Origin: an uncultured Clostridia bacterium
GTDB taxonomy: Bacteria > Bacillota > Clostridia > Oscillospirales > Acutalibacteraceae
DNA length: 5,899 nt
Direction: 5' to 3'
NCBI GenBank assembly: GCA_946187095.1
Contig: CAMHPW010000077.1
Coordinates: 1-5,899 of the forward strand
The notes beneath the pieces were generated by a model, which did not search any database, was not told the origin of the DNA, and saw only the letters and a list, made by a program, of their open reading frames with translations. Every line of letters starts with the position of its first letter. The first letter of the stretch is position 1. Position numbers and translations under genes: made by a program. This document shows, piece by piece, positions 1 to 5,069 of the stretch.

Positions 1-114
1 ACTGATGCCCGTAAAATGAAATCCTCTGCAAGGTTGGGCGGATTAAAGGAAGCTCTCGCTTCTATAGGCGGTGAGTACTTCACGAATAGTCAACAACGTC
101 TATCCAGCTTCTGA
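1..114 (+). CDS. possible C-terminal end of an unidentified protein (5' truncated by window)
   Basis: Frame 1 is open from the first base to a TGA at 112-114 and gives 37 residues beginning TDARKMKSSARLGG and ending in QQRLSSF. The first 29 or so residues have protein-like composition and unremarkable codon use. The last dozen lie over the antisense of the kinase gene's end, so the two genes would converge with an overlap of about 35 bases. I do not recognise the family. A 37-codon open frame can occur by chance, and the opposite strand is also open across 1-79, so this is a weak call. It could equally be non-coding spacer, or a gene end altered by a rearrangement next to the kinase. Confidence 0.3.
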   Translation, partial: TDARKMKSSARLGGLKEALASIGGEYFTNSQQRLSSF

Positions 115-823
115 GGAAATCTTCTTCGCCCTCCACTCTTTTGACAAGCTGAGAGGCGGCGACGATCGGCAGCCACTGCTGTATATACTGTCTTGCCGTA
201 TCGGTCTTTTTGCAGAACATATTCATGTACATATCAGCCGTCTTTTTTCCGCTGTGAAGTGCAAAGAGAAGATACGTTCTTGCGGCATCGGCAGCGGCAT
301 TTCCCTGAGTAGCGTGTGACCAGTCGATGATATGCGGATTGCCCTGACTGTCGATAATAATATTGCTCGGATTAAAGTCACCGTGACAAACCTTGTCATG
401 TTTGGGCATACTTTCAAGCCGTGTATGCAGTTCATATCTTGTTGTTGCGTCAACGGTAGTAAGGCTTGAAATTTTCCTGTTCATCTTGTCCTTGAGTTTA
501 TTGAGGAGGGGAGCCTTTTTGCTGTGGACAAGCAGCTGGAGGTCTATGAATTCGTCCATGTATTTTTCAATATTGTCGGGATCTTCCTGCATGATTTGGG
601 CAAGTGTCTTTCCCTCAACGTATTCCATTGTGATAGCCCACTGACCGTTGATGACGGAAACGGATTTGAGTGCAGGGATCGGCAAGCCTGTTTCTTCGAC
701 TCTTGACTGATTGAGTGCTTCATTGAGTATATCGGATTTGGGGAATTTCTTTGAAAACAGCTTGACGGCATTTTCACCGTCACGATATATGATTTTTTCT
801 TTTCTTTCAGAAATGACTTCCAT
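80..823 (-). CDS. APH-fold small-molecule kinase (aminoglycoside phosphotransferase/choline kinase-like superfamily)
   Basis: This 247-residue protein has the layout of a small eukaryotic-like kinase and should transfer phosphate from ATP to an unknown small molecule in the cytoplasm. Seen in the sequence: a probable ATP-binding lysine at K21 (AVKLF), a probable helix-C glutamate at E35 (NEA), a hinge-like MEYVEGKTL at 66-74, the catalytic loop HGDFNPSNI at 147-155 (H147, D149, N154), and the metal-binding aspartate D167 in IIDWSHAT. The overall pattern resembles the TIGR02172 family (a Fibrobacter paralogous family common in Clostridia) more than the classical resistance enzymes; this is from memory. 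The ATG at 823-821 is preceded on the minus strand by AAAGGAG (837-831) with a 7-base gap, which fixes the start. It is divergent from the Fe-S operon. The substrate cannot be told from sequence, and antibiotic resistance should not be assumed. Confidence 0.9.
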   Translation of the reverse strand: MEVISERKEKIIYRDGENAVKLFSKKFPKSDILNEALNQSRVEETGLPIPALKSVSVINGQWAITMEYVEGKTLAQIMQEDPDNIEKYMDEFIDLQLLVHSKKAPLLNKLKDKMNRKISSLTTVDATTRYELHTRLESMPKHDKVCHGDFNPSNIIIDSQGNPHIIDWSHATQGNAAADAARTYLLFALHSGKKTADMYMNMFCKKTDTARQYIQQWLPIVAASQLVKRVEGEEDFLRSWIDVVDYS

Positions 824-852
824 TTGAATTCTCCTTTCGGTTATATGTCTTT

Positions 853-872
853 ATTATACAGAAATCATTATA
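853..872 (-). promoter_or_regulatory. candidate -10 elements for the kinase gene
   Basis: On the minus strand two perfect TATAAT hexamers lie at 872-867 and 858-853, 44 and 30 bases upstream of the kinase ATG. Neither has a convincing -35 at 16-18 bases, so which one is used, or whether either is, stays open. The A+T richness here makes chance matches likely. Confidence 0.35.
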
Positions 873-1000
873 CTACACTTTTTGAATAAAGTATAGATGT
901 ATTTTGCAGTAATTTTTATGCAATTTTTTAGTTAAATAGACAAATTTAATAGTTTTTGCATACGTTCATGCAGTATATTCTATAATATTTGAAAGACAGA

Positions 1001-1030
1001 TTGATTTTGTATTCGTCATTGTGTTATAAT
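1001..1030 (+). promoter_or_regulatory. sigma-A-type promoter of the smsC-smsB operon, extended -10
   Basis: The -35 is TTGATT at 1001-1006 and the -10 is a perfect TATAAT at 1025-1030, separated by 18 bases. TGT directly before the -10 (1022-1024) makes it an extended -10 element. Transcription would start near 1037, leaving a leader of about 33 bases before the TTG start codon. A second TATAAT at 981-986, with TTGCAT at 956-961 (19-base spacing), is a weaker alternative. Confidence 0.7.
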
Positions 1031-1069
1031 ACGAGGGTACCAATTTTTTTGATAAAAGGATGATAAAAG

Positions 1070-1795
1070 TTGCTTAAACTGGAAAATATTGCATGGAGTA
1101 CGCCTGACGGCACTCCTGTATTGAAAGATTTGAATTTAGACGTGCCCGACGGAAAATTAGTCGTTCTGACAGGTCCCAACGGCGGCGGAAAAACTACCCT
1201 TGCCAAAATTATTGCAGGCATTTACAAGCAGGACAGCGGCAAGATTTATTTTGATGACAGGGATATCACGGATATCGATATCACGGAACGTGCCAAAATG
1301 GGTATCAGCTTTGCCTTTCAGCAGCCCGTGAGATTCAAGGGTATCACCGTGCAGAAATTGCTGGAACTTGCCGCAGGAAAAAAACTCGAAAGGGATATCA
1401 CCTGTGATATTCTGAGTAAAGTAGGCTTGTGTGCGGGCGAATATGTCAACAGGGAAGTCAATGCCACTTTGTCGGGCGGTGAGATCAAGAGAATCGAAAT
1501 TGCAACGGTATTGGCAAGAAATTCAAAGCTGACAGTCTTTGATGAACCTGAAGCAGGCATTGATTTATGGAGTTTCACGAATCTCATACACACCTTTGAA
1601 GAAATGCGTAAAAACATGAACGGCACGATTATTATCATATCCCATCAGGAGAGAATCCTGAAAATTGCAGATGAAATTGCCATTGTAGCCGACGGTAAAA
1701 TCAAAATGTCGGGTGCGGCTGACGAAATGATGAAAACCCTTGCGGAAAACAGCGGCATGATCGGAAGATGTTCAAAACAGGAGGCATTATTCTAA
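1070..1795 (+). CDS. smsC: SufC/SmsC-type ABC ATPase of the Fe-S cluster assembly machinery
   Basis: This is a 241-residue soluble ABC ATPase with no membrane segment. It should power the SufB-type scaffold encoded next. Seen: Walker A GPNGGGKTT (35-43, K41), Q-loop glutamines at Q84/Q85 in AFQQPVRF, signature LSGGEIKRIEIA (134-145), Walker B ending in D158 E159, D-loop EAGID (161-165) and switch histidine H192. The segment after the signature (IKRIEIA) is typical of SufC-type ATPases and unlike most importer ATPases. The start is TTG at 1070, with AAAAGGA ending at 1060 and 9 bases between. The ATG at 1060 is in another frame and stops after five codons. The stop overlaps the next start by one base (TAATG), which implies translational coupling. 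Residues 65-73 (DITDIDITE) are encoded by a 15-base tandem duplication. Alternative name: sufC. Confidence 0.92.
   Translation: MLKLENIAWSTPDGTPVLKDLNLDVPDGKLVVLTGPNGGGKTTLAKIIAGIYKQDSGKIYFDDRDITDIDITERAKMGISFAFQQPVRFKGITVQKLLELAAGKKLERDITCDILSKVGLCAGEYVNREVNATLSGGEIKRIEIATVLARNSKLTVFDEPEAGIDLWSFTNLIHTFEEMRKNMNGTIIIISHQERILKIADEIAIVADGKIKMSGAADEMMKTLAENSGMIGRCSKQEALF
1262..1287 (+). repeat. 15-bp tandem duplication inside smsC (about 1.7 copies)
   Basis: GATATCACGGA occurs at 1262-1272 and again at 1277-1287, a period of 15 bases (unit GATATCACGGATATC). It keeps the frame and encodes DITDI followed by DITE, in the stretch between Walker A and the Q-loop. Confidence 0.75.
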
Positions 1796-2712
1796 TGAAA
1801 GAGATAACAAAAGACCTTTTGAGAGAGATTTCCGAATGGAACGGAGAATTCAAGGGAGCTTATAATATAAGAGAAGACGGTGCTTGTGTCGGACGTGTTT
1901 CAAGCAAGAATATCCGGATTGAAAGCAAGAAAGACCAGCCGGGGCTTGAAATATTCATAGCGGCCAATACCAAGGGCGAAACGGTGTCGATTCCTGCTTG
2001 TGTCACTCACGGAGATGTAGACGATTTGGTTTACAATGACTTCTATGTAGGCGAAAATGCAGATGTTATCATCGTGGCAGGCTGCGGAATCCATACGGAA
2101 ACGGGTGAGCCTGCCCGTCACAACGGTATTCACAGATTTATTTTGGGAAAAAATTCCAAAGTTAAATATCTCGAAAAGCATATCGGCACAGGTCACGGCA
2201 CAGGCTTGAAATCCATTGATCCTGTCACAGAAGCGGAACTTGACGAAAATGCCGTTCTGGAAATGGATACGGCACAGATCGGCGGCGTTGACAGGACTTT
2301 GAGAAAGACTGCCGCAAAATTGGGTGCAGGTGCAAAGCTGCTGATAAGAGAAAGAATTCTCACAGAAAAAGACCAGACGGCTAAAACAGAATTTTGTGTC
2401 GAACTCAACGGAAAGGATTCGGGCGTTGATCTGATATCAAGGTCTGTGGCAAGGGATAATTCCCATCAGGGATATCATTCCGTGATCATCGGAAATGCCC
2501 CCTGCACAGGACATTCCGAATGTGATGCTATCATTTCGGAGAATGGCAAAGTTGATGCGGCTCCCGAACTTCATGCACACGATACCGATGCGGCATTGAT
2601 ACATGAGGCGGCAATCGGTAAAATTGCAGGTGAACAGATACTCAAACTCCGTACTCTCGGCATGACCGAACAGGAAGCCGAAGCAACTATCATAGACGGA
2701 TTTTTAAGCTGA
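1795..2712 (+). CDS. smsB: SmsB: short SufB/SufD-type Fe-S cluster assembly scaffold
   Basis: This 305-residue protein matches the core of SufB/SufD, the beta-helix scaffold on which Fe-S clusters are assembled with the SufC-type ATPase. It is much shorter than classical SufB (about 450-500 residues) and lacks the long N-terminal extension. Seen: GCGIHTETG at 96-104 (C97, H100) followed by H109 and H113, and near the end ECDAIIS at 242-248 and LIHEAAIGKI at 268-277. By spacing, C243 lines up with the scaffold cysteine of E. coli SufB (Cys405), and H270/E271 line up with His433/Glu434. Those residues are known to matter in SufB; the alignment is by eye. The ATG at 1795 is chosen because AGGAGG (1779-1784) precedes it by 10 bases and it overlaps the smsC stop. 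An upstream ATG at 1768 lies inside smsC and lacks such a site. A single SufB-like subunit suggests a homodimer with SmsC. Confidence 0.9.
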   Translation: MKEITKDLLREISEWNGEFKGAYNIREDGACVGRVSSKNIRIESKKDQPGLEIFIAANTKGETVSIPACVTHGDVDDLVYNDFYVGENADVIIVAGCGIHTETGEPARHNGIHRFILGKNSKVKYLEKHIGTGHGTGLKSIDPVTEAELDENAVLEMDTAQIGGVDRTLRKTAAKLGAGAKLLIRERILTEKDQTAKTEFCVELNGKDSGVDLISRSVARDNSHQGYHSVIIGNAPCTGHSECDAIISENGKVDAAPELHAHDTDAALIHEAAIGKIAGEQILKLRTLGMTEQEAEATIIDGFLS

Positions 2713-2730
2713 CAAATATAAATAAAATCG

Positions 2731-2777
2731 TTTTTTCATACAAATACTACTTTCAAAGGTGGGTTTGTATGAAAAAA
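2731..2777 (+). promoter_or_regulatory. 14-bp perfect inverted repeat masking the start codon of the CmpB-like gene
   Basis: TTTTTTCATACAAA (2731-2744) and TTTGTATGAAAAAA (2764-2777) are exact reverse complements around a 19-base loop (2745-2763). The right arm contains the ATG start codon (2769-2771), and the loop carries the Shine-Dalgarno sequence AAAGGTGG. Six T's follow at 2778-2783, so the same structure could act as a weak intrinsic terminator for the smsC-smsB transcript. Only two G-C pairs occur in the stem, so it should melt easily. A thermosensor-like or coupled translation switch is inference. Confidence 0.6.
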
Positions 2778-3158
2778 TTTTTTAGGTGCAATTTATTTTT
2801 AATGTCACTTGGCGGAATGTTATACGGTGCTCTGGAGATTCTCTGGAGAAGATATACGCATTGGTCAATGGTACTCACAGGCGGAACGTGCTTTGCGATT
2901 TTATACAGTCTTTTCAAGAAAATAGCAATGTGTTCGGTATGGATTAAATGTGTGACGGGCAGTGCCGTTATTACGCTTATTGAGCTGATAGCAGGATATA
3001 TCTTCAATATCAGAATGAAGCTGAAAGTATGGGATTATTCCCGTCAGCCGCTCAATTTTCACGGACAGATATGCCCTTTGTACAGTGCATTATGGGCAGT
3101 TCTCACAATTCCGATACTGGCACTGTGCGGCTGGATAAGCAAAAAGCTGAAACTGTAA
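2769..3158 (+). CDS. small four-helix membrane protein, CmpB-type putative ABC transporter (type IV) family
   Basis: This 129-residue hydrophobic protein has four likely membrane helices, near residues 7-25, 33-49, 58-80 and 101-123. Between helices 3 and 4 lies the signature VWDYSRQPLNFHGQIC (87-102), with W88, D89, Y90, N96, G99 and Q100, typical of the family named ABC_trans_CmpB (Pfam PF06541 from memory). Despite the name, no transport substrate is firmly known, and no ABC ATPase partner is next to it: the upstream ATPase SmsC is of the Fe-S type and should not be taken as a partner. The start is set by AAAGGTGGG at 2755-2763, 5 bases before the ATG. It lies 56 bases after smsB, and no good promoter is evident in the gap, so it may be read through from the Fe-S operon or have its own undetected promoter. 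Confidence 0.82.
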   Translation: MKKFFRCNLFLMSLGGMLYGALEILWRRYTHWSMVLTGGTCFAILYSLFKKIAMCSVWIKCVTGSAVITLIELIAGYIFNIRMKLKVWDYSRQPLNFHGQICPLYSALWAVLTIPILALCGWISKKLKL

Positions 3159-3196
3159 TTTTTTCCCTCTGCTATGAGTATAATTGAAAAAAAGGC

Positions 3197-3225
3197 TTGA
3201 AGATTCCGAAAAAAAATGATATACT
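3197..3225 (+). promoter_or_regulatory. sigma-A-type promoter of tepA and its downstream cluster
   Basis: The -35 is TTGAAG at 3197-3202, followed by a 17-base spacer and the -10 TATACT at 3220-3225; TGA at 3217-3219 makes an extended -10. Transcription would begin about 3231-3233, giving a leader of about 45 bases to the tepA ATG. The TTG in the -35 is the first in-frame start-like codon of the tepA reading frame, so a gene call starting there would be wrong. Confidence 0.72.
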
Positions 3226-3226
3226 T

Positions 3227-3301
3227 TCATGTATGCAGCCCTTTGTTTTGGAAATACTGTTACAGGGGGCGAAAAAAATGAGTAAAAAATCATGTATGCA
3301 G
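3227..3301 (+). repeat. 12-bp direct repeat in the tepA leader and at the start of its coding region
   Basis: TCATGTATGCAG occurs exactly at 3227-3238 and at 3290-3301, 63 bases apart. The first copy covers the predicted transcription start. The second encodes part of SCMQ at tepA residues 5-8. Both are in the same reading frame (both give CMQ), which would fit an old local duplication, but the flanking bases do not match. Confidence 0.7.
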
Positions 3302-4018
3302 ATACCCGAAGTGTCGGAAATGCCCGAAGAGGAAAAGGAACAGGTGGAAAAGCCGCTCGGCAATATCATTGAAACAGGTTCGATCCTGTCCGATAACGGT
3401 GAATATGTCGTGCAGTGTATGACGATCATCGGGCAGATAGAGGGACATTATATTTTATCACCGCAGAATAAGACAACGAAATATGAGCATATCATACCGC
3501 AGCTTGTCGCAGTCGAACAGGATGAGAGAATAGACGGCTTGTTGATCATCCTCAATACAGTGGGCGGAGATGTCGAAGCAGGTCTTGCCATAGCGGAACT
3601 GATGGCAGGCATGAAAAAGCCTGTTGTATCGCTTGTATTGGGCGGAGGACATTCCATCGGAGTGCCTATCGCAGTGGCGGCAAAGAAATCGTTCATTGCA
3701 AAGTCGGCGACTATGACGATACACCCTGTCAGAATGAACGGCTTGATGCTGGGAGTGCCGCAGGCATTTGAATATTTTCAGCGTATGCAGCAGAGGATCA
3801 CGACTTTCGTGACGGAGCATTCCGATATATCCGCCGAAAGATACAATCAGCTTGCGATGAATACGAATGAACTGGTGATGGATATCGGCACGATCCTTGA
3901 CGGACAGGATGCCGTTGACGAGGGACTCATTGACAGTATCGGGAATCTGAATGATGCCGTGAGTGCATTGTACAGAATGATCAGGAAGTCTGAAAAGAAA
4001 AAGACAAAGAAATCATAA
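3278..4018 (+). CDS. tepA: TepA: ClpP-fold (crotonase-like) serine protease, translocation-enhancing protein family
   Basis: This 246-residue protein belongs to the ClpP/crotonase fold and resembles Bacillus TepA (YmfB), a cytoplasmic protease linked to preprotein translocation. Seen: a family-typical block [20 protein letters not shown] (56-75), an oxyanion-type [10 protein letters not shown] (93-102), the nucleophile S126 in GGGHSIGV, and the catalytic histidine H149 in TIHPVR. The third catalytic residue is not certain; D202 in VMDIGT is a candidate. The C-terminus is Lys-rich ([10 protein letters not shown]), with no signal peptide. The ATG at 3278 follows AGGGGGC (3264-3270) by 7 bases and gives a normal family length. 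Extending upstream in frame to TTG 3197 would add 27 unlikely residues and use the promoter -35 as start. It sits 43 bases before uppP; in B. subtilis tepA lies near spoIIIE (from memory), so the order here is partly conserved. Confidence 0.9.
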   Translation: MSKKSCMQIPEVSEMPEEEKEQVEKPLGNIIETGSILSDNGEYVVQCMTIIGQIEGHYILSPQNKTTKYEHIIPQLVAVEQDERIDGLLIILNTVGGDVEAGLAIAELMAGMKKPVVSLVLGGGHSIGVPIAVAAKKSFIAKSATMTIHPVRMNGLMLGVPQAFEYFQRMQQRITTFVTEHSDISAERYNQLAMNTNELVMDIGTILDGQDAVDEGLIDSIGNLNDAVSALYRMIRKSEKKKTKKS

Positions 4019-4019
4019 A

Positions 4020-4039
4020 CGGCAGAGATCATTCTGCCG
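4020..4039 (+). other. GC-rich hairpin between tepA and uppP
   Basis: CGGCAGA (4020-4026) and TCTGCCG (4033-4039) are perfect reverse complements around the 6-base loop GATCAT. It begins one base after the tepA stop and ends 9 bases before the uppP Shine-Dalgarno sequence. No run of T's follows, so it is not a standard intrinsic terminator. It may stabilise or delimit the mRNA between the two genes. Confidence 0.6.
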
Positions 4040-4061
4040 CAGAAAATCGGGAGGTACATAT

Positions 4062-4997
4062 ATGAATGTATTTGAGGCGATATTTCAGGGGATCATACAG
4101 GGCTTGACGGAATTTCTGCCCGTGTCGAGCAGCGGACATCTGACGATATGTCAGCATATACTCGGCATGAGTGAAGATAATCTGTTTTTTTCGGTCATGC
4201 TGCATATCGGCACACTTGCGGCGGTGATTGCAGTCTATGTCAGACTTGTCGGAAGGCTTTTTAAGGCTCTCGTCAGAGTCTGCAAAAAGATATTCACCAA
4301 AAAATTCAAGCTGAAAGAGCTTGACGGCGAAGAAAATCTTGCATTCATGATAATAATAGGATTATTGCCGCTGTTTGTGATGTTTTTGCCGATAGGAAAC
4401 GGCATGAAACTGAAAGACTTGGCAGACGTATTTGCAAAAGACGGCTATTTTATCGTAGTGGGACTTTCACTTTTAGCAACAAGTGCATTGCTCTACATAG
4501 GAAATAAACAAAGTCAGAAATACGGTGACGGCAAGGATGGCAAGAAAAAAGCAAGACGACGCTATAAAATACCCGATGCAGTTGCAGTAGGCTTTACACA
4601 GTGTCTGGCGGCACTTTTCCCCGGACTTTCAAGATCAGGTTCGACGCTTGCCGCAAGTCAGCTCAGGGGCATGGATAAAAAAATTGCTTTGGATTATTCA
4701 TTTTTGCTTGGTACGCCTGCCATCGTGGCGGCGGCACTGCTGGAAGGCAAGGATGCCCTTTTCCCTGAAAACGGTCAGGCTGTCACAATAGAGTATTTTC
4801 CTGTTATCATCGGAATGCTGTTTGCGGCAGTTGTGGGATTCATTGCAATCAAGCTGTTCAAATGGCTGCTTTCGACGGATAAAATGTATGTATTTATCAT
4901 ATATACGGCAATCGTGGGGGCAATTGTGCTGATCATCAGCATTATTGAACTTGCCACAGGCGAAAATATGTTTACGCACAATACCCTTGTATTTTAA
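4062..4997 (+). CDS. uppP: undecaprenyl-diphosphatase UppP (BacA family)
   Basis: This is an integral membrane enzyme that removes phosphate from undecaprenyl diphosphate to recycle the lipid carrier for peptidoglycan and other wall polymers; overexpression in this family gives bacitracin resistance. Seen: motif 1 GLTEFLPVSSSGHL (14-27), with the (E/Q)xxxE pair Q13/E17 and H26, and motif 2 PGLSRSGST (187-195) with S190 and R191. Both motifs follow the inverted-repeat design of the family, and multiple hydrophobic helices run to the C-terminus. At 311 residues it is longer than the usual 265-275. The extra length appears as a Lys/Arg-rich cytosolic loop around 146-170 and a charged loop around 62-92. 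The start ATG has GGGAGG (4049-4054) 7 bases upstream. It lies between tepA and ftsK on the same strand and is probably co-transcribed with them. Confidence 0.96.
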   Translation: MNVFEAIFQGIIQGLTEFLPVSSSGHLTICQHILGMSEDNLFFSVMLHIGTLAAVIAVYVRLVGRLFKALVRVCKKIFTKKFKLKELDGEENLAFMIIIGLLPLFVMFLPIGNGMKLKDLADVFAKDGYFIVVGLSLLATSALLYIGNKQSQKYGDGKDGKKKARRRYKIPDAVAVGFTQCLAALFPGLSRSGSTLAASQLRGMDKKIALDYSFLLGTPAIVAAALLEGKDALFPENGQAVTIEYFPVIIGMLFAAVVGFIAIKLFKWLLSTDKMYVFIIYTAIVGAIVLIISIIELATGENMFTHNTLVF

Positions 4998-5003
4998 AGG
5001 ATC

Positions 5004-5036
5004 ATCGGGCAGCATTTTTGTAGGGTGTTGCCCGAT
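5004..5036 (+). terminator. hairpin between uppP and ftsK, possible (weak) terminator or attenuator
   Basis: ATCGGGCAGCA (5004-5014) pairs with TGTTGCCCGAT (5026-5036): 11 pairs with one G-U, including an exact 8-base GC-rich core, around an 11-base loop. The structure begins 6 bases after the uppP stop. Only TTTGT follows, so termination is likely to be partial at best. It ends 33 bases before the ftsK start and leaves the ftsK ribosome binding site (5055-5063) free. Confidence 0.5.
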
Positions 5037-5069
5037 TTGTATGATGAAGAAAAAAGAGGTGAGATATTT

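Larger units (their letters stand above)
824..1069. other. AT-rich divergent intergenic region
   Basis: These 246 bases separate the leftward kinase from the rightward Fe-S operon and hold no credible gene. They contain minus-strand TATAAT hexamers, a plus-strand extended -10 promoter, a second plus-strand TATAAT at 981-986, and several TTGCA/TGCAA or ATGCA words forming short inverted repeats (904-908 with 919-923; 957-961 with 968-972). I see no T-box, riboswitch or tRNA-like fold by eye. Confidence 0.7.

Noticed and set aside
49..62. GAAGC-TCTC-GCTTC hairpin just downstream of the leftward kinase gene, as its terminator
   Set aside because: The stem has only 5 bp and no run of T's follows on the minus strand (CTTTAA only), so it is not a convincing terminator.
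1..79. Open frame on the minus strand beyond the kinase stop
   Set aside because: It has no start, no ribosome binding site and no recognisable motif; it is probably the shadow of the frame-1 reading or chance.
80..823. Antibiotic resistance gene (true aminoglycoside phosphotransferase)
   Set aside because: Only general kinase motifs match. The family resemblance is to a broad Clostridia group of unknown substrate, and no mobile-element context is seen.
1257..1290. CRISPR-like or satellite repeat
   Set aside because: It is under two copies of a 15-bp unit within a coding region, in frame, with no spacer pattern.
1768..1794. Upstream ATG at 1768 as the start of smsB
   Set aside because: It lies within the end of smsC without a ribosome binding site, while the ATG at 1795 has AGGAGG at the right distance and gives a normal N-terminus.
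2769..3158. CmpB-like protein as membrane partner of the upstream ABC ATPase
   Set aside because: The ATPase has SufC-type features and is coupled to smsB; SufC-type ATPases work with soluble scaffolds rather than permeases.
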